The notes: a model not told the origin generated them from the letters alone. A stretch of DNA of 64,000 nucleotides from Methylotenera sp. (GCA_030693535.1 JAUYAL010000006.1:1-64000); one strand, 5' to 3'. Positions 18,180 to 27,886 are shown, counted from the stretch's first letter. Numbers and translations are program-made.

Positions 18180-20156
18180 CTAGGTGCCTAGTTGCAATAG
18201 CACATCAAATAGTTGACTCGCAATTTGCATCATCTTTCCAGCTGCTTGATAAGCTTGTTGGTAACGTATTAAGTTAGTTGCTTCTTCATCTAAGTTAACA
18301 CCTGATTCTGCTTGAACTGCTGCTGTAATTTGTTCTAATACTTGTGCTTCTGAAATGCTCAATATATTGAGTTCACGTGTTTTGTTACCAACACCGTTAA
18401 CCATTTGACCAAAAGCATCTGAGTAACTTTTATTCCCAGTGATGGTGTCTGCATTTTGCAGGCCGCCTAGTAACAATCCGTTTCTATTATCACTAGGGCC
18501 CGTCACACTGCCTGGAGCAATAGTAAATTGGTCACCGTTATTTGGTGCTCCAGAGATTACAAAACTGATTCCTGCAGTGGATATGGTTGCACCGTTAACA
18601 AATGTAACCGGCGCACCAGCTGCATATGTTGTAGTAGTGCCATTTGTTGAAGTGACGGTCACGGGCTCTGTGGCAATAAAACCTGTTAATGTGTTTGGCG
18701 CACCTGCGTTATAGGTAATGTTAAAAGGTGCAGCGATTGGGCTTGATGAGTAAGTGCTGCTAGCGATTGGGCTACTGATGCTCGCTGCACCTGTGTTGGC
18801 AACATTAGCACTTCCACTCAGTACGCTTCCACCAACTGCTAATTTTCTTGCATCAGTAATCGCAACTTGGAATTTAGTTGCTGCATTTTGTGTTGGTTTA
18901 ATTAAGAAATTATCACCAGCTAGCATTGTTCCCGATGTTTGGCTTATTGTTAAGCCGTCTACACTTGCAGGCAAGCTACTGAAAGACTGTGTAGTGTTGT
19001 CACTCAGGCGTGTAATATTATAGTTCGTGCCATCATACTGCAGCTTGTAATCGCTTGTTGTTAGAGCTTTAGCGTTGACAATTTTTGCAGCAACCTCTGC
19101 TGGATTTGCATTAGCAGGTGTTGTGCTTGGGCCAGAATTAAAGGCATTAGCGTTAACTAATGGATCTGGAACACTAAATAAAGCGGTACCGAGATTTCCA
19201 TCTAAGTCAAAACCTTGGGCATGTTGAGAATTGAAAGTTTCTCCCAGCACTGCAGCTATTTGGCCAATTTGGTTTTGTATGCTGTCTAGAGACTCTGAAC
19301 GGAACTGTAATAAGCCACCAACCACACCACCTGGAAGGCTATTAACGCCGAGTACAGTTACTTTGTCATTAGATTGGTAAGCGACTTCTAATCGGCTTGG
19401 GTCGGTTGGTGATGGGGTAGTAAGCAGGTTGAATGTTTCTTTACCAACGACTACAGGTAAACCGTTACCTACATAGACATTATATCCACCTTGGCCTTGA
19501 GAAACGACAGTAGTTTTAATTTGTTTACTTAGCTCTAGTACCAACTGATCTCGTTGGTCCATCAAGTCGTTAGGAATGTTTCCATTAGCACTGACTGCTT
19601 TTTCGATGACATCATTAAGCCCAGCAATTTGCTTGGCGTATGTGTTGACTAGACTAACACTAGATGTGATTTGTGAGTTCACGCTTTCGCGAACTTCATT
19701 TAGTCTATTGTTTGTTGTTTGGAAACGACTTGCCAAAGACTGTGCGTATGACAGCATGGATTGTCTAGTTGCTAGGTCACTTGGATTTGCACTTAAATCT
19801 TGAATTGCACCAAAGAACTCACTCATTGCTGGATTGAGTCCAGCCGTAGCGTTTGATAGCATGTCATCAATCGTGGTCATTTGCGCACGATAGGTGTCAA
19901 CGCTAGAGCTGTTAGCTTGGCTACGAACGGCTTGAGCAGCCAAAATATCATTGAATATTCTGGTTACTGATGCAACTTCAGTGCCTTGACCAACGTAACC
20001 ATATCCAAAATTTTGTGATTGTGCTGCCGCCTGAACAACGACCTGTCTTGAATAGCCAGGTGTTGATGCGTTAGCAATATTATGACCAGTCGTACTAATG
20101 CCAACTTGCGCAGCAGCGAGAGCACTTTTTCCGATGTTTAAGATGTTAGAGGCCAT
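18180..20156 (-). CDS. flgK: Hook-associated protein FlgK (HAP1)
   Basis: FlgK is the junction protein placed directly on the hook. The 658-residue product starts with the rod/hook motif SALAAAQVGISTTGHNIANA (about 11-30) and ends with the FlgK C-terminal helix (SGVNLDEEATNLIRYQQAYQ and MMQIASQLFDVLLQLGT). The middle region (about 330-560) is Ser/Thr/Asn-rich and variable. It is transcribed to the left with flgL. A sigma-28-like promoter lies about 36 bases upstream. Confidence 0.96.
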   Translation of the reverse strand: MASNILNIGKSALAAAQVGISTTGHNIANASTPGYSRQVVVQAAAQSQNFGYGYVGQGTEVASVTRIFNDILAAQAVRSQANSSSVDTYRAQMTTIDDMLSNATAGLNPAMSEFFGAIQDLSANPSDLATRQSMLSYAQSLASRFQTTNNRLNEVRESVNSQITSSVSLVNTYAKQIAGLNDVIEKAVSANGNIPNDLMDQRDQLVLELSKQIKTTVVSQGQGGYNVYVGNGLPVVVGKETFNLLTTPSPTDPSRLEVAYQSNDKVTVLGVNSLPGGVVGGLLQFRSESLDSIQNQIGQIAAVLGETFNSQHAQGFDLDGNLGTALFSVPDPLVNANAFNSGPSTTPANANPAEVAAKIVNAKALTTSDYKLQYDGTNYNITRLSDNTTQSFSSLPASVDGLTISQTSGTMLAGDNFLIKPTQNAATKFQVAITDARKLAVGGSVLSGSANVANTGAASISSPIASSTYSSSPIAAPFNITYNAGAPNTLTGFIATEPVTVTSTNGTTTTYAAGAPVTFVNGATISTAGISFVISGAPNNGDQFTIAPGSVTGPSDNRNGLLLGGLQNADTITGNKSYSDAFGQMVNGVGNKTRELNILSISEAQVLEQITAAVQAESGVNLDEEATNLIRYQQAYQAAGKMMQIASQLFDVLLQLGT

Positions 20157-20191
20157 GGTACTGACTCACTTTAACTAATTTCATATATTGT

Positions 20192-20218
20192 ATGACGGCA
20201 TAAATTATGAAAACTTTA
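20192..20218 (-). promoter_or_regulatory. Putative sigma-28 promoter of flgKL
   Basis: Read on the minus strand: TAAAGTTT (from 20218), then 11 bases, then GCCGTCAT (ending at 20192). The upstream part matches the extended -35 consensus TAAAGTTT at 8 of 8. The -10 part matches GCCGATAA at 5 of 8, including the critical GCCG, and the TAAA to GCCG spacing is 15. The flgK ATG is 36 bases beyond the -10. flgKL are class-3 FliA targets in many flagellar systems. Confidence 0.6.
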
Positions 20219-20241
20219 GGCCTTATTTGACGATTGCTTAT

Positions 20242-21225
20242 TTAAGATGATGACACTTTTTTAATGACGCTAGTGAGTTTATCTGCATAGTTTGGATCTG
20301 TGGCATATCCAGCTTTTTGCATAGCCTTTGCATAGCCTTGTACATTGTCTAGATTAGCCATTACATTTTCATACCGTGTGTTATTGCGCATCAAATTAGC
20401 AAAATCTTTAAATGAGTCTGCATAACTATCGTATGCACGAAACTTTTCAATACGCTTTTGTTTGATACCGTTCACATATTCTGTGGTGACAGCTTCTACA
20501 ACCTTGCCGTTCCAGCTACCTGTCGCTTTAATGCCAAAGAGATTATTACTTGGTGTTCCATCCGTACCTTTTAGTTCTCGCTTGCCCCATCCACTTTCTA
20601 AAGCAGCTTGACCAAGCATCAAGTGAGCAGGGATGCCTGTAGCGCGACTTGCTGCTTCAGCATGATGCGCCATCTTTTTTTGAAAGCTTACTGCACTGCT
20701 ACTTTCATTGAGTGGTTTAAAGTCAGAGATATTTTTTATTGCTTGATCAAAGTTAGCAGAGTTTTGTTGCAATGCTACTCGGGCTTGGTTTAAAAATGGA
20801 TTACCAATTAGATTTTCATTTAACGATTGTTTATCTTTTAAGTTGGAAGTGTCGCTCACTGCGTCTTCAAGTGACTGGTTAGCACCATAGCCGGTTTTGC
20901 TCAGCTGGCGTGCCAATACATCTGCTAATCCTAGTCCTTTTGAAGCGAGGTTGTTCGTCAATTGCTGATCAAGCATGCTGATAAAAGTACGGCTTTGATC
21001 GTTATCTAGCAAGCTGTCTTGTGGCGTTGCTTCACGCATGCTTTTAAGCATCATGTTCATGAAAATGGCTTCAAACTGCTTGGCAACACCTTTGATTGCT
21101 TCTGGTGAATTTTCTTTTGCTGCTTGTTTAAGATTATTTAGGCTATTTGCATCAATAGCAAGATTGCCAGATAAATCTGCCTTGGTGGCAATGCTGTTGC
21201 TATTTGTATTGATATTATTTGTCAT
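20242..21225 (-). CDS. flgJ: Bifunctional rod cap / peptidoglycan hydrolase FlgJ
   Basis: FlgJ caps the growing rod and cuts peptidoglycan so the rod can pass the wall. The 327-residue product has both parts. The N-terminal rod-binding domain holds AKQFEAIFMNMMLKSMREA near residues 48-66. The C-terminal glucosaminidase domain (about 170-325) has HLMLGQAALESGWGKRELKG, whose Glu is the expected catalytic acid, and the SNNLFGIKA motif. It ends the flgB-J series; flgI lies 12 bases upstream. Confidence 0.95.
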   Translation of the reverse strand: MTNNINTNSNSIATKADLSGNLAIDANSLNNLKQAAKENSPEAIKGVAKQFEAIFMNMMLKSMREATPQDSLLDNDQSRTFISMLDQQLTNNLASKGLGLADVLARQLSKTGYGANQSLEDAVSDTSNLKDKQSLNENLIGNPFLNQARVALQQNSANFDQAIKNISDFKPLNESSSAVSFQKKMAHHAEAASRATGIPAHLMLGQAALESGWGKRELKGTDGTPSNNLFGIKATGSWNGKVVEAVTTEYVNGIKQKRIEKFRAYDSYADSFKDFANLMRNNTRYENVMANLDNVQGYAKAMQKAGYATDPNYADKLTSVIKKVSSS

Positions 21226-21237
21226 TGTCTATTGTCA

Positions 21238-22425
21238 TTAAATGACTTCAAGTTCAGCACGCAGTGAACCAGCAGCTTTCATCGCTTGTAGAATCGCTAA
21301 TAAATCTTGGGGGGTAGCACCAATGGCATTGAGTGCTTTCACTACGTCAGATAGATTGGCGCCACCATCTAGTTTAACCACTTGTCCGGGCTCTTTATCA
21401 ATGTCGATTTCTGACCGTGCAGTTGCTACAGTTTGTCCACTAGCTAACGCACCTGGCTGGCTTATCACAGGGTCTGTGTTGATGGTGACAGTTAAGTTGC
21501 CATGTGAAACTGCGCAGCTCTCGAGTGTTACCGTTTGGTTCATGACAACTGAGCCTGTGCGGGCATTCACAATCACTTTTGCATAACTTGCTGCAGGCAC
21601 TACATTCAGGCTTTCTAATGCCGCTAGAAATGCAACACGACTGTAGTTGTTTGGTGGATTGATTTGAATCACACGGCCATTTTGAGCTAGTGCAGTATTC
21701 TGACCAAACTTACGATTGACAGCATCTACGACTAATGACGCTGTAGAAAAGTCGGAGTCTTTTAATTCTAAATTGAAAATACTGTTCTCACTGATGTTTG
21801 AAGGAACAGCTCGCTCAACAGTAGCGCCCGCAGTGATTCTGCCAACACTCAAGTGGTTAACCTGTGTTTGTGCACCGTTAGCTGATGCACCAACACCGCC
21901 GACGACTAAGCTACCCTGTGCCATGGCATATACCTGCCCGTCAGCACCTTTTAATGGGGTCATGAGCAATGTACCGCCTCTGAGGCTTTTTGCATTACCC
22001 ATTGATGAGACTGTAATGTCCAAATTTTGCCCAGGTTGTGCAAATGCAGGTAGGCTGCTAGTGACAATAACTGCAGCAACGTTTTTAAGTTGCAATGATG
22101 TGCCTGTAGGTAAAGCGACACCCATTTGTTGCATCATGCTGATAATGCTTTGTACGGTGAAGGGAGTTTGTACTGTTTGGTCACCAGTGCCATCTAAACC
22201 AACAACTAGACCATAGCCGATTAGTTGGTTGGCACGGACCCCCTGAATCGAAGCAAGATCTTTTAAACGCTCGGCATGAGCGATGCTGGTCGTGGTGACA
22301 GACAGCACAGAAAAGGCGATAAGTGCGCAGGGTACAGATAAGCGTCTAATTTTTTGCTGCAAGGTTTCAGCATGTGTAATTAGAGCATTGATGTTGAGTA
22401 ATTTTGCCATATGATTTTCTACCAT
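21238..22425 (-). CDS. flgI: Flagellar P-ring protein FlgI
   Basis: FlgI forms the periplasmic P-ring that acts as bushing for the rod. The 395-residue frame holds an N-terminal signal peptide ending near IAHA (about residue 50), then the mature start ERLKDLASIQGVRANQLIGY and the family motif GLVVGLDGTGDQT. It ends with the conserved DLLAILQAMKAAGSLRAELE. Two starts are possible: 22425, overlapping flgH, or 22410 (MAKLL). Neither has a strong ribosome site. Confidence 0.95.
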   Translation of the reverse strand: MVENHMAKLLNINALITHAETLQQKIRRLSVPCALIAFSVLSVTTTSIAHAERLKDLASIQGVRANQLIGYGLVVGLDGTGDQTVQTPFTVQSIISMMQQMGVALPTGTSLQLKNVAAVIVTSSLPAFAQPGQNLDITVSSMGNAKSLRGGTLLMTPLKGADGQVYAMAQGSLVVGGVGASANGAQTQVNHLSVGRITAGATVERAVPSNISENSIFNLELKDSDFSTASLVVDAVNRKFGQNTALAQNGRVIQINPPNNYSRVAFLAALESLNVVPAASYAKVIVNARTGSVVMNQTVTLESCAVSHGNLTVTINTDPVISQPGALASGQTVATARSEIDIDKEPGQVVKLDGGANLSDVVKALNAIGATPQDLLAILQAMKAAGSLRAELEVI

Positions 22426-23201
22426 GGGCTCATGCTTAAGAAGAAGCGTGCGAATATTGATGCAATCGCAGCCCCATCAATTTTGCTATTAGTTCTATAT
22501 TCTATTCTAGCATCAGCTACTTTAGTAGATGGAACTGTATTGCCGAGAGAAATAGTATCTGGGTTAATGACGCCTGAGAATCGGATGAATTCTGTACCTT
22601 TGTCTAAACCAACTTGTTTTTCACCACTGACCACTAAGTTGCCATTAGGTAATACGTCCACGACTGTAGCGGTTAAAGAACCGTTAAACACATTTCTTGC
22701 ATTAGCAGCTGCATCATCTGTGTAAGATATGTCTGAACTAGCTGAAGCTGAGCCTAGTTTTGCGAATGGCAGCCTGGAGACTAAACCGCCGATAACGGGT
22801 ATGTTATCCCCGAGTTTTGCATCAGTCTGGAAACCAACTTCTCCTTCTTTACTTGCAGAGCTTCCATTCGCTTTTGTGGCGGTTGTATTTTCTGTAATAT
22901 TAATGGTGACAATATCACCAATAAAACGAGGGCGACGGTCTTCAAACATTGGACGATATGAAGAAGCGCTATAAATACCGCCATTATTACTTTGAGCGTT
23001 GTTTGGTTGTTGAGCTCTTGCTGATGTTGGCTGATTAACAATAGAGGTAGGCGTAATTGCGCAGCCGTAGAGCAGTGTGGTTGCAAATATCCCCAAAATA
23101 CTGCGGCTCATTAATTTGTTTAGAGTCACTAGGTATGTTTTCATCTTTGCTAATTGCTTGCTAGTAGCTTTAAGCAATGTACCTTGAGTGGTTTTCAACA
23201 T
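22419..23201 (-). CDS. flgH: Flagellar L-ring lipoprotein FlgH
   Basis: FlgH forms the outer-membrane L-ring. The 260-residue product has a lipoprotein signal with lipobox LLYGC near residue 46, then the FlgH body (YRPMFEDRRPRFIGDIVTI, GSLTATVVDVLPNGNLVVSGEK, FSGVINPDTI) ending MSPW. The start at 23201 is chosen because AGAGG sits 6 bases before it; the frame is open upstream to 23225. The N-terminal stretch before the hydrophobic core is unusually long, so a start nearer the lipobox cannot be excluded. Confidence 0.92.
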   Translation of the reverse strand: MLKTTQGTLLKATSKQLAKMKTYLVTLNKLMSRSILGIFATTLLYGCAITPTSIVNQPTSARAQQPNNAQSNNGGIYSASSYRPMFEDRRPRFIGDIVTINITENTTATKANGSSASKEGEVGFQTDAKLGDNIPVIGGLVSRLPFAKLGSASASSDISYTDDAAANARNVFNGSLTATVVDVLPNGNLVVSGEKQVGLDKGTEFIRFSGVINPDTISLGNTVPSTKVADARIEYRTNSKIDGAAIASIFARFFLSMSPW

Positions 23202-23226
23202 GGTTGCCTCTTGGTGTTCTGACAAT

Positions 23227-23283
23227 AAAACCTTAAAAACGTATAATTGCAGAGTTTGCTGCCGATGTTATTTTTAAGGTTTT
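23227..23283 (-). repeat. Long hairpin between flgG and flgH
   Basis: AAAACCTTAAAAA (23227-23239) and TTTTTAAGGTTTT (23271-23283) form a perfect 13-bp stem around a 31-base loop that has its own 4-bp stem (GCAG 23249-23252 with CTGC 23259-23262). It lies between flgG and flgH inside the flgB-J series. On the minus strand the stem ends in TTTT, so it could act as a weak terminator or an mRNA processing or stability element. Confidence 0.6.
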
Positions 23284-23318
23284 TTAAATAATGCTTTGAT
23301 TTTATAACTAATCCTAGT

Positions 23319-24101
23319 TTACATCTGTGTCAATTTTTGTAACATTTGGTCTGATGTTGTAATTGCTTTACTATTAATTTCGTAAGCACGTTGCGTTTGA
23401 ATCATATTCACTAACTCTTCTACAACATTAACGTTTGACGTTTCAACGTAACCTTGAGTTAATAAACCCGCGCCATTTGTACCAGGGGTGTTTGCATTGG
23501 CTGTACCAGAAGCAGCAGTTTCAACATACAAATTTTCACCATTAGCTTGTAGACCAGCCGGATTGATAAAAGTAGACAGTTGTAACTGGCCAATTTGTGT
23601 CACAGCGGTTGACCCTGCTAATGTGACGGAGACAGTTCCATCGCGACCTACAGTAAGGCTTTGAGCATTCGTTGGTATTGTAATTGGCGGTTGAACAGAA
23701 AAGCCGCTTGAAGTTACCAGTTGGCCTTGAAAGTCCACTTGAAATGCGCCGTCACGAGTGTAAGCCGTTGTGCCATCAGGCAGTAAAATCTGAAAGAAAC
23801 CAGCGCCTTGGATCGCAACATCTTTATCATTACCAGTTTGCTGTAAATTACCTTGAGTGAAAACTCGCTCTGTAGCAACTGGTCTAACGCCTGTACCTAA
23901 TTGTAGGCCTGAAGGTAACTGTGTTTGTTGGGAGGTCTGTGCGCCAGGTTGTCTAATCGTTTGGTATAGCAGATCTTCAAACACTGCACGTGATCTTTTA
24001 AAGCCACTGGTGCTGACGTTGGCTAAGTTATTTGAAATCACGTCCATTTGCGTTTGCTGCGCATCTAGACCAGTTTTCGATATCCATAGTGAGCGTATCA
24101 T
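23319..24101 (-). CDS. flgG: Distal rod protein FlgG
   Basis: FlgG builds the distal rod spanning the periplasm. The 260-residue product has the rod signature [21 protein letters not shown] (about 12-32), the FlgG-typical [15 protein letters not shown], and the C-terminal rod/hook motif [20 protein letters not shown]. The start at 24101 ([11 protein letters not shown]) is chosen over an upstream in-frame ATG at 24116 because GAAGGG lies upstream at good spacing and it matches other FlgG proteins. Confidence 0.97.
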   Translation of the reverse strand: MIRSLWISKTGLDAQQTQMDVISNNLANVSTSGFKRSRAVFEDLLYQTIRQPGAQTSQQTQLPSGLQLGTGVRPVATERVFTQGNLQQTGNDKDVAIQGAGFFQILLPDGTTAYTRDGAFQVDFQGQLVTSSGFSVQPPITIPTNAQSLTVGRDGTVSVTLAGSTAVTQIGQLQLSTFINPAGLQANGENLYVETAASGTANANTPGTNGAGLLTQGYVETSNVNVVEELVNMIQTQRAYEINSKAITTSDQMLQKLTQM

Positions 24102-24195
24102 TTTATTTCCCTTCAATCACAGCCTGCATTTGATTGCTTTATGCTTAAATTGCTGAATAGTTGATTACAATAATTTCATAATAACTGATTTGTAG

Positions 24196-24936
24196 TTAAG
24201 TCAATTGCAGGAGTTGACTGGCTTTATTGGCGTTATTCTCAGCAGTTTGAATTAATTTCATTTGCATTTCAAACTGACGGGCAAGGCTAATCATGGTGAC
24301 CATCGCGTCAACGACATTCACATTACTACTCTCAAGAGCGCCTTGAACTAAGCTAACGCTTGCATCTGCTGTGGCTGGATTACCATCTTTGGTGGTAAAC
24401 AAACCATCGTCAGCACGTACTAAGTTTGCTGGTGGAGGGTTAACTAACTTAATTCGACCAATGATGTTTGAAGGGCCGGGTAACGTTAGGTTATTCACAG
24501 TTGAAATTGTGCCGTCCTTACCGATGCTGACAGCTACATCAGGTGGAATCGTAATCGGTCCACCGTCACCCATGATGGTGAGTCCATTGGCGGTTTGAAG
24601 TAAACCGTTGGGACTTGTTTTCAGTGAGCCATTTCTAGTGTACGCTTCTGAGCCATCAGCACGCTGAATGGCTATCCATCCATCACCTTTTACTGCTACA
24701 TCCAAATCTCGGTTAGTCGATTGAATCGCGCCTGAATTAAAATCGCTACCGCTAGTAGAATCTACGACAAACGCACGAGTCGGCAAGCCTTCACCAATCA
24801 CAGGCACAGCTCTAAAAGCATCAATCTGTGATTTAAATCCGGTAGAGGTTGCATTAGCCAAGTTATGGCTGGTTGTTGCCTGCTTCTCAAGGATGTGTTT
24901 CGAACCCGTCATTGCGGTGTAAATCATGCGATCCAT
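24196..24936 (-). CDS. flgF: Proximal rod protein FlgF
   Basis: FlgF is a minor proximal rod subunit. The 246-residue product begins MDRMIYTAMTGSKHILEKQA, followed by the rod motif TSHNLANATSTGFK (about 22-35). It has a central beta region and the C-terminal NVNVVDAMVTMISLARQFEMQ helix. AGGGAGAACCACG precedes the ATG. It lies between flgE and flgG in the standard order. Confidence 0.96.
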   Translation of the reverse strand: MDRMIYTAMTGSKHILEKQATTSHNLANATSTGFKSQIDAFRAVPVIGEGLPTRAFVVDSTSGSDFNSGAIQSTNRDLDVAVKGDGWIAIQRADGSEAYTRNGSLKTSPNGLLQTANGLTIMGDGGPITIPPDVAVSIGKDGTISTVNNLTLPGPSNIIGRIKLVNPPPANLVRADDGLFTTKDGNPATADASVSLVQGALESSNVNVVDAMVTMISLARQFEMQMKLIQTAENNANKASQLLQLT

Positions 24937-24963
24937 CGTGGTTCTCCCTTTAGTTACAAACTA

Positions 24964-26214
24964 TTAACGAAGATTAACTAGCGTTTGCAACACTTGATCT
25001 TGTGTTTTAATGGTTTGTGCATTGGCTTGATAAACACGTTGAGCGGTAATCATATTGACCAGTTCAGCCGTTAAGTCAACGTTTGAGTCTTCTACTGCTG
25101 ATGATTGTAATACACCTAATTGGCCTGTGCCTGGCGTTCCGGTTAAGTCAGGTCCTGAGCTTGCACTCACTGCCCAAGCGTTGCCTCCTAATGACTGCAA
25201 ACCATTAGGGTTGGTAAAGCTAGAAAGTACTACTCGACCTAGGTTTTTTGATTGACCATTGCTGTAACGCCCAACAATTGTGCCGTCTGATGCAGTGTTA
25301 AATCCAGATAGGCGCCCTGATGTAAATCCATCTTGCGACAAGCTGTTGATACTAAAAGCTGAACCAAACTGAGTGCTCTTAGAGTAGTCAATTGTAGTTG
25401 TAACGTTAGCTGCACCGTTTGCAACAGCTGGTGTGGCACTGTTTAGGGGAGTAAAGGTGACGGAAGGTAATGCTGGGACAATCGTTGGTGAAACACCTGT
25501 ACCAGTGAAAGTCATCACTGCAGTCGTTGCTGGTAAAGCTGGTGTTGATACCCCATCGACAGTTGTATAGACATTCCATGTGTTTGCAGATGTTTTACGG
25601 AAAAAGTTTTGTAATGTGTGAGAGTTACCTAAACTATCGTAAACCGTTACCGCAGTTGAATTGTTGTAAGTAGTGGGGTCAGTTGGGTCAAATGTTGGTA
25701 CCGCTGGCATTGGGTTATTTCTAGAGTCAAGGTTAATTGTGCCTTCAATCTCTGTTGTAGCGACTGGTTGAATGTCTGCCGTGTTGATTTGTAAGTCAAC
25801 CGCTGCGCCACTTAAAATGTTGCCGCTGGTATCTGCAGCATAGCCAGTTAAACGTTTGCTAGCTGAGTCTACGATGTAACCAAATTTATCTAGTTGAAAC
25901 TGACCATTACGTGTGTATGTTACTGCACCGTTTGATGACATACGGAAAAATCCGTTGCCATTAATCGCAATATCTAAAGAGTTGTTGGTGGAGGTGATGT
26001 TACCTTGTGTGAATTGTTGCGCGACCGTTGCTAAGTTTGTACCAATACCAATTTGGCTACCACCGCCACCTGTGATTGAGTTTGCAAAAACGTCAGCAAA
26101 TTCTGCACGAGATTGCTTAAAGCCAACAGTATTAGCATTTGATACGTTGTTACCAATCACTTCTAATTGTTTAGAAGCTGCGTTAAGACCGCTTAAACCT
26201 TGTTGAAAACTCAT
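24964..26214 (-). CDS. flgE: Flagellar hook protein FlgE
   Basis: FlgE polymerises into the hook, the universal joint. The 416-residue product has the N-terminal rod/hook motif SFQQGLSGLNAASKQLEVIG followed by NNVSNANTVGFKQSRAEFADVF. The middle domain is variable, Thr/Ala-rich (about 150-330), and the C-terminal helix is DSNVDLTAELVNMITAQRVY. AAGGAGAATAGC precedes the ATG. Length is close to the enteric protein. Confidence 0.97.
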   Translation of the reverse strand: MSFQQGLSGLNAASKQLEVIGNNVSNANTVGFKQSRAEFADVFANSITGGGGSQIGIGTNLATVAQQFTQGNITSTNNSLDIAINGNGFFRMSSNGAVTYTRNGQFQLDKFGYIVDSASKRLTGYAADTSGNILSGAAVDLQINTADIQPVATTEIEGTINLDSRNNPMPAVPTFDPTDPTTYNNSTAVTVYDSLGNSHTLQNFFRKTSANTWNVYTTVDGVSTPALPATTAVMTFTGTGVSPTIVPALPSVTFTPLNSATPAVANGAANVTTTIDYSKSTQFGSAFSINSLSQDGFTSGRLSGFNTASDGTIVGRYSNGQSKNLGRVVLSSFTNPNGLQSLGGNAWAVSASSGPDLTGTPGTGQLGVLQSSAVEDSNVDLTAELVNMITAQRVYQANAQTIKTQDQVLQTLVNLR

Positions 26215-26273
26215 GCTATTCTCCTTGGAGCTATATTAATTAATTTGCTAACGTCTAAATTTGTGACGCGTTG

Positions 26274-26945
26274 TTAAAATATTTCTTTTACTGCGGTCGT
26301 ATCAACGGTCATTAAGTTACTCAAATTCAGTTTAACGCCTGTTGGGTAGTTGGAAATGCTCAATACTTTTGCAAAACTTAGGTTTGTAGACTCGGCTACG
26401 TTGCCACCAATTGTTGCGTTTACCTCAAATTTATAATTACCAGTTGCTGCAGCAACGCCATCATCTTTAAAGCCATCCCAAGTGAGTGGAATTGTGCCTG
26501 CATCTTGCTTACCAAGCTCAATTGTTCTAATGGTGACACCAGAGCCATCTTTAATATTCACCGTGACTTTATCCGCGCCAATAGGTAGTTCAATACCAAA
26601 ATAACCGCCTTCGCCAGCAGTTTGAATAGTATCGCCAGGGGTTAGGACGCTACGACCTATCAGGTTTGATGCTTGATAGGATTGCCCCATTTGTACATTG
26701 TTAATTAATGTCTCCAATGTGCTGTTTAACTTATCAATACCAGTCACCGTTGAAAGTTGTGCCATTTGGCTGGTGACTTGCGCGTTGTCCATAGGATTGA
26801 GCGGATCTTGATTTCTCATTTGCGTCACGAGCAATGTCATGAATCTGTTTTGAGCCTCGTCAACTGACGTCCCAGTGCTATTTTTTTTATTATTCACAGC
26901 GTCTAACAATGCTTGTGATGGTGTGTTTGTATTTACAGTAGTCAT
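26274..26945 (-). CDS. flgD: Hook cap / assembly protein FlgD
   Basis: FlgD caps the growing hook and is discarded afterwards. The 223-residue product has the conserved N-terminal block QNRFMTLLVTQMRNQDPLNP (about 32-51) with MDNAQVTSQMAQLSTVTGI. The C-terminal Fn3/Ig-like domain has IPLTWDGFKDDGVAAATGNY. GGAGCCTCTAA precedes the ATG. It lies between flgC and flgE as usual. Confidence 0.96.
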   Translation of the reverse strand: MTTVNTNTPSQALLDAVNNKKNSTGTSVDEAQNRFMTLLVTQMRNQDPLNPMDNAQVTSQMAQLSTVTGIDKLNSTLETLINNVQMGQSYQASNLIGRSVLTPGDTIQTAGEGGYFGIELPIGADKVTVNIKDGSGVTIRTIELGKQDAGTIPLTWDGFKDDGVAAATGNYKFEVNATIGGNVAESTNLSFAKVLSISNYPTGVKLNLSNLMTVDTTAVKEIF

Positions 26946-27007
26946 TTAGAGGCTCCTAGTCTTTTTACGCTTGATGTTTAATGTCAGTTTAGTTGGTGTT
27001 TAAGCGA

Positions 27008-27415
27008 CTAAGACTGGCCTATCGAGAGTGTTTTCATCAACATTGTTTTTGCTGCATTCATGGTTTCTACATTATTTTGGTAAGCACGAGAAGCGGATAT
27101 CATGTTCACCATTTCCTCTGTCACGTTTACGTTTGGCATGCTGACATAACCCTTGTCATTAGCCAGAGGGTGTTTTGGGTCGTACAGCATTCTTGGTGGT
27201 GAGTTATCTTCAACTACTTTAGTTACTTTTACACCGCTTGCATCAGCTGATTTTGATGGAATTGCACTAAAAACTACTTGTTTTGATTTGTAAGGAGTGC
27301 CGTTCGCACTAGTTGCACTATCTGCGTTTGCTAAATTGCTGGCAACAGTATTTAGGCGCTGAGCTTGTGCGCTCATTGCTGAACCAGAAATATTAAACAC
27401 GTTAAATAATGACAT
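27008..27415 (-). CDS. flgC: Proximal rod protein FlgC
   Basis: FlgC is one of the proximal rod subunits. The 135-residue product has SGSAMSAQAQRLNTVASNLA followed by NADSATSANG at the N-terminus, the YVSMPNVNVTEEMVNMISAS block near residue 92, and a C-terminal helix with MLMKTLSIGQ. AGGAGAAGTCG is an excellent ribosome site. It follows flgB by 63 bases. Confidence 0.97.
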   Translation of the reverse strand: MSLFNVFNISGSAMSAQAQRLNTVASNLANADSATSANGTPYKSKQVVFSAIPSKSADASGVKVTKVVEDNSPPRMLYDPKHPLANDKGYVSMPNVNVTEEMVNMISASRAYQNNVETMNAAKTMLMKTLSIGQS

Positions 27416-27478
27416 CGACTTCTCCTTAAATTTCCCTACTGATTACACAACTATAGCACTACTCGCTGAGACATTTAT

Positions 27479-27886
27479 TTATTGTCCCTGAATTGCTGAT
27501 AGCATCTTTTTGAGTTGTCCATTAATCATGATAATGCTGGCTTCATAGCGAATCGCGTTGTCTGCAAACTGATTACGCTCTACATCCATGTCTACTGTAT
27601 TGCCATCTACACTGCCTTGAATGACTGGTCTGAAAAGTGCATCGCCACCAATACTAGAAGGTTTGCCATCTAGGTGGTTAGGTGAAGTTTTACTGGTATT
27701 AAATGCTTCTTTATTTGATGCGCCAGCCATTGCATTTTTCATTGCAGCATTAAAGTCTAGATCACGTGCTTTGTAGTGTGGCGTATCCGCATTGGCAATA
27801 TTTGCTGCAATAAGTTCTTGACGTTGACCACGTACTCTTAGTGCGTTTTGGTGAAAGCTTAACGCTGCATCTAGTTTATTAATCAT
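27479..27886 (-). CDS. flgB: Proximal rod protein FlgB
   Basis: FlgB is the proximal rod subunit nearest FliE. The 135-residue product has RVRGQRQELIAANIANADTP followed by HYKARDLDF at the N-terminus, and the C-terminal NAIRYEASIIMINGQLKKML helix. AAAGGAAATAAAC precedes the ATG. It is first in the leftward flgBCDEFGHIJ series, so the class-2 promoter of that operon should lie in the 27887-28197 gap. I did not find a convincing minus-strand promoter there. Confidence 0.97.
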   Translation of the reverse strand: MINKLDAALSFHQNALRVRGQRQELIAANIANADTPHYKARDLDFNAAMKNAMAGASNKEAFNTSKTSPNHLDGKPSSIGGDALFRPVIQGSVDGNTVDMDVERNQFADNAIRYEASIIMINGQLKKMLSAIQGQ

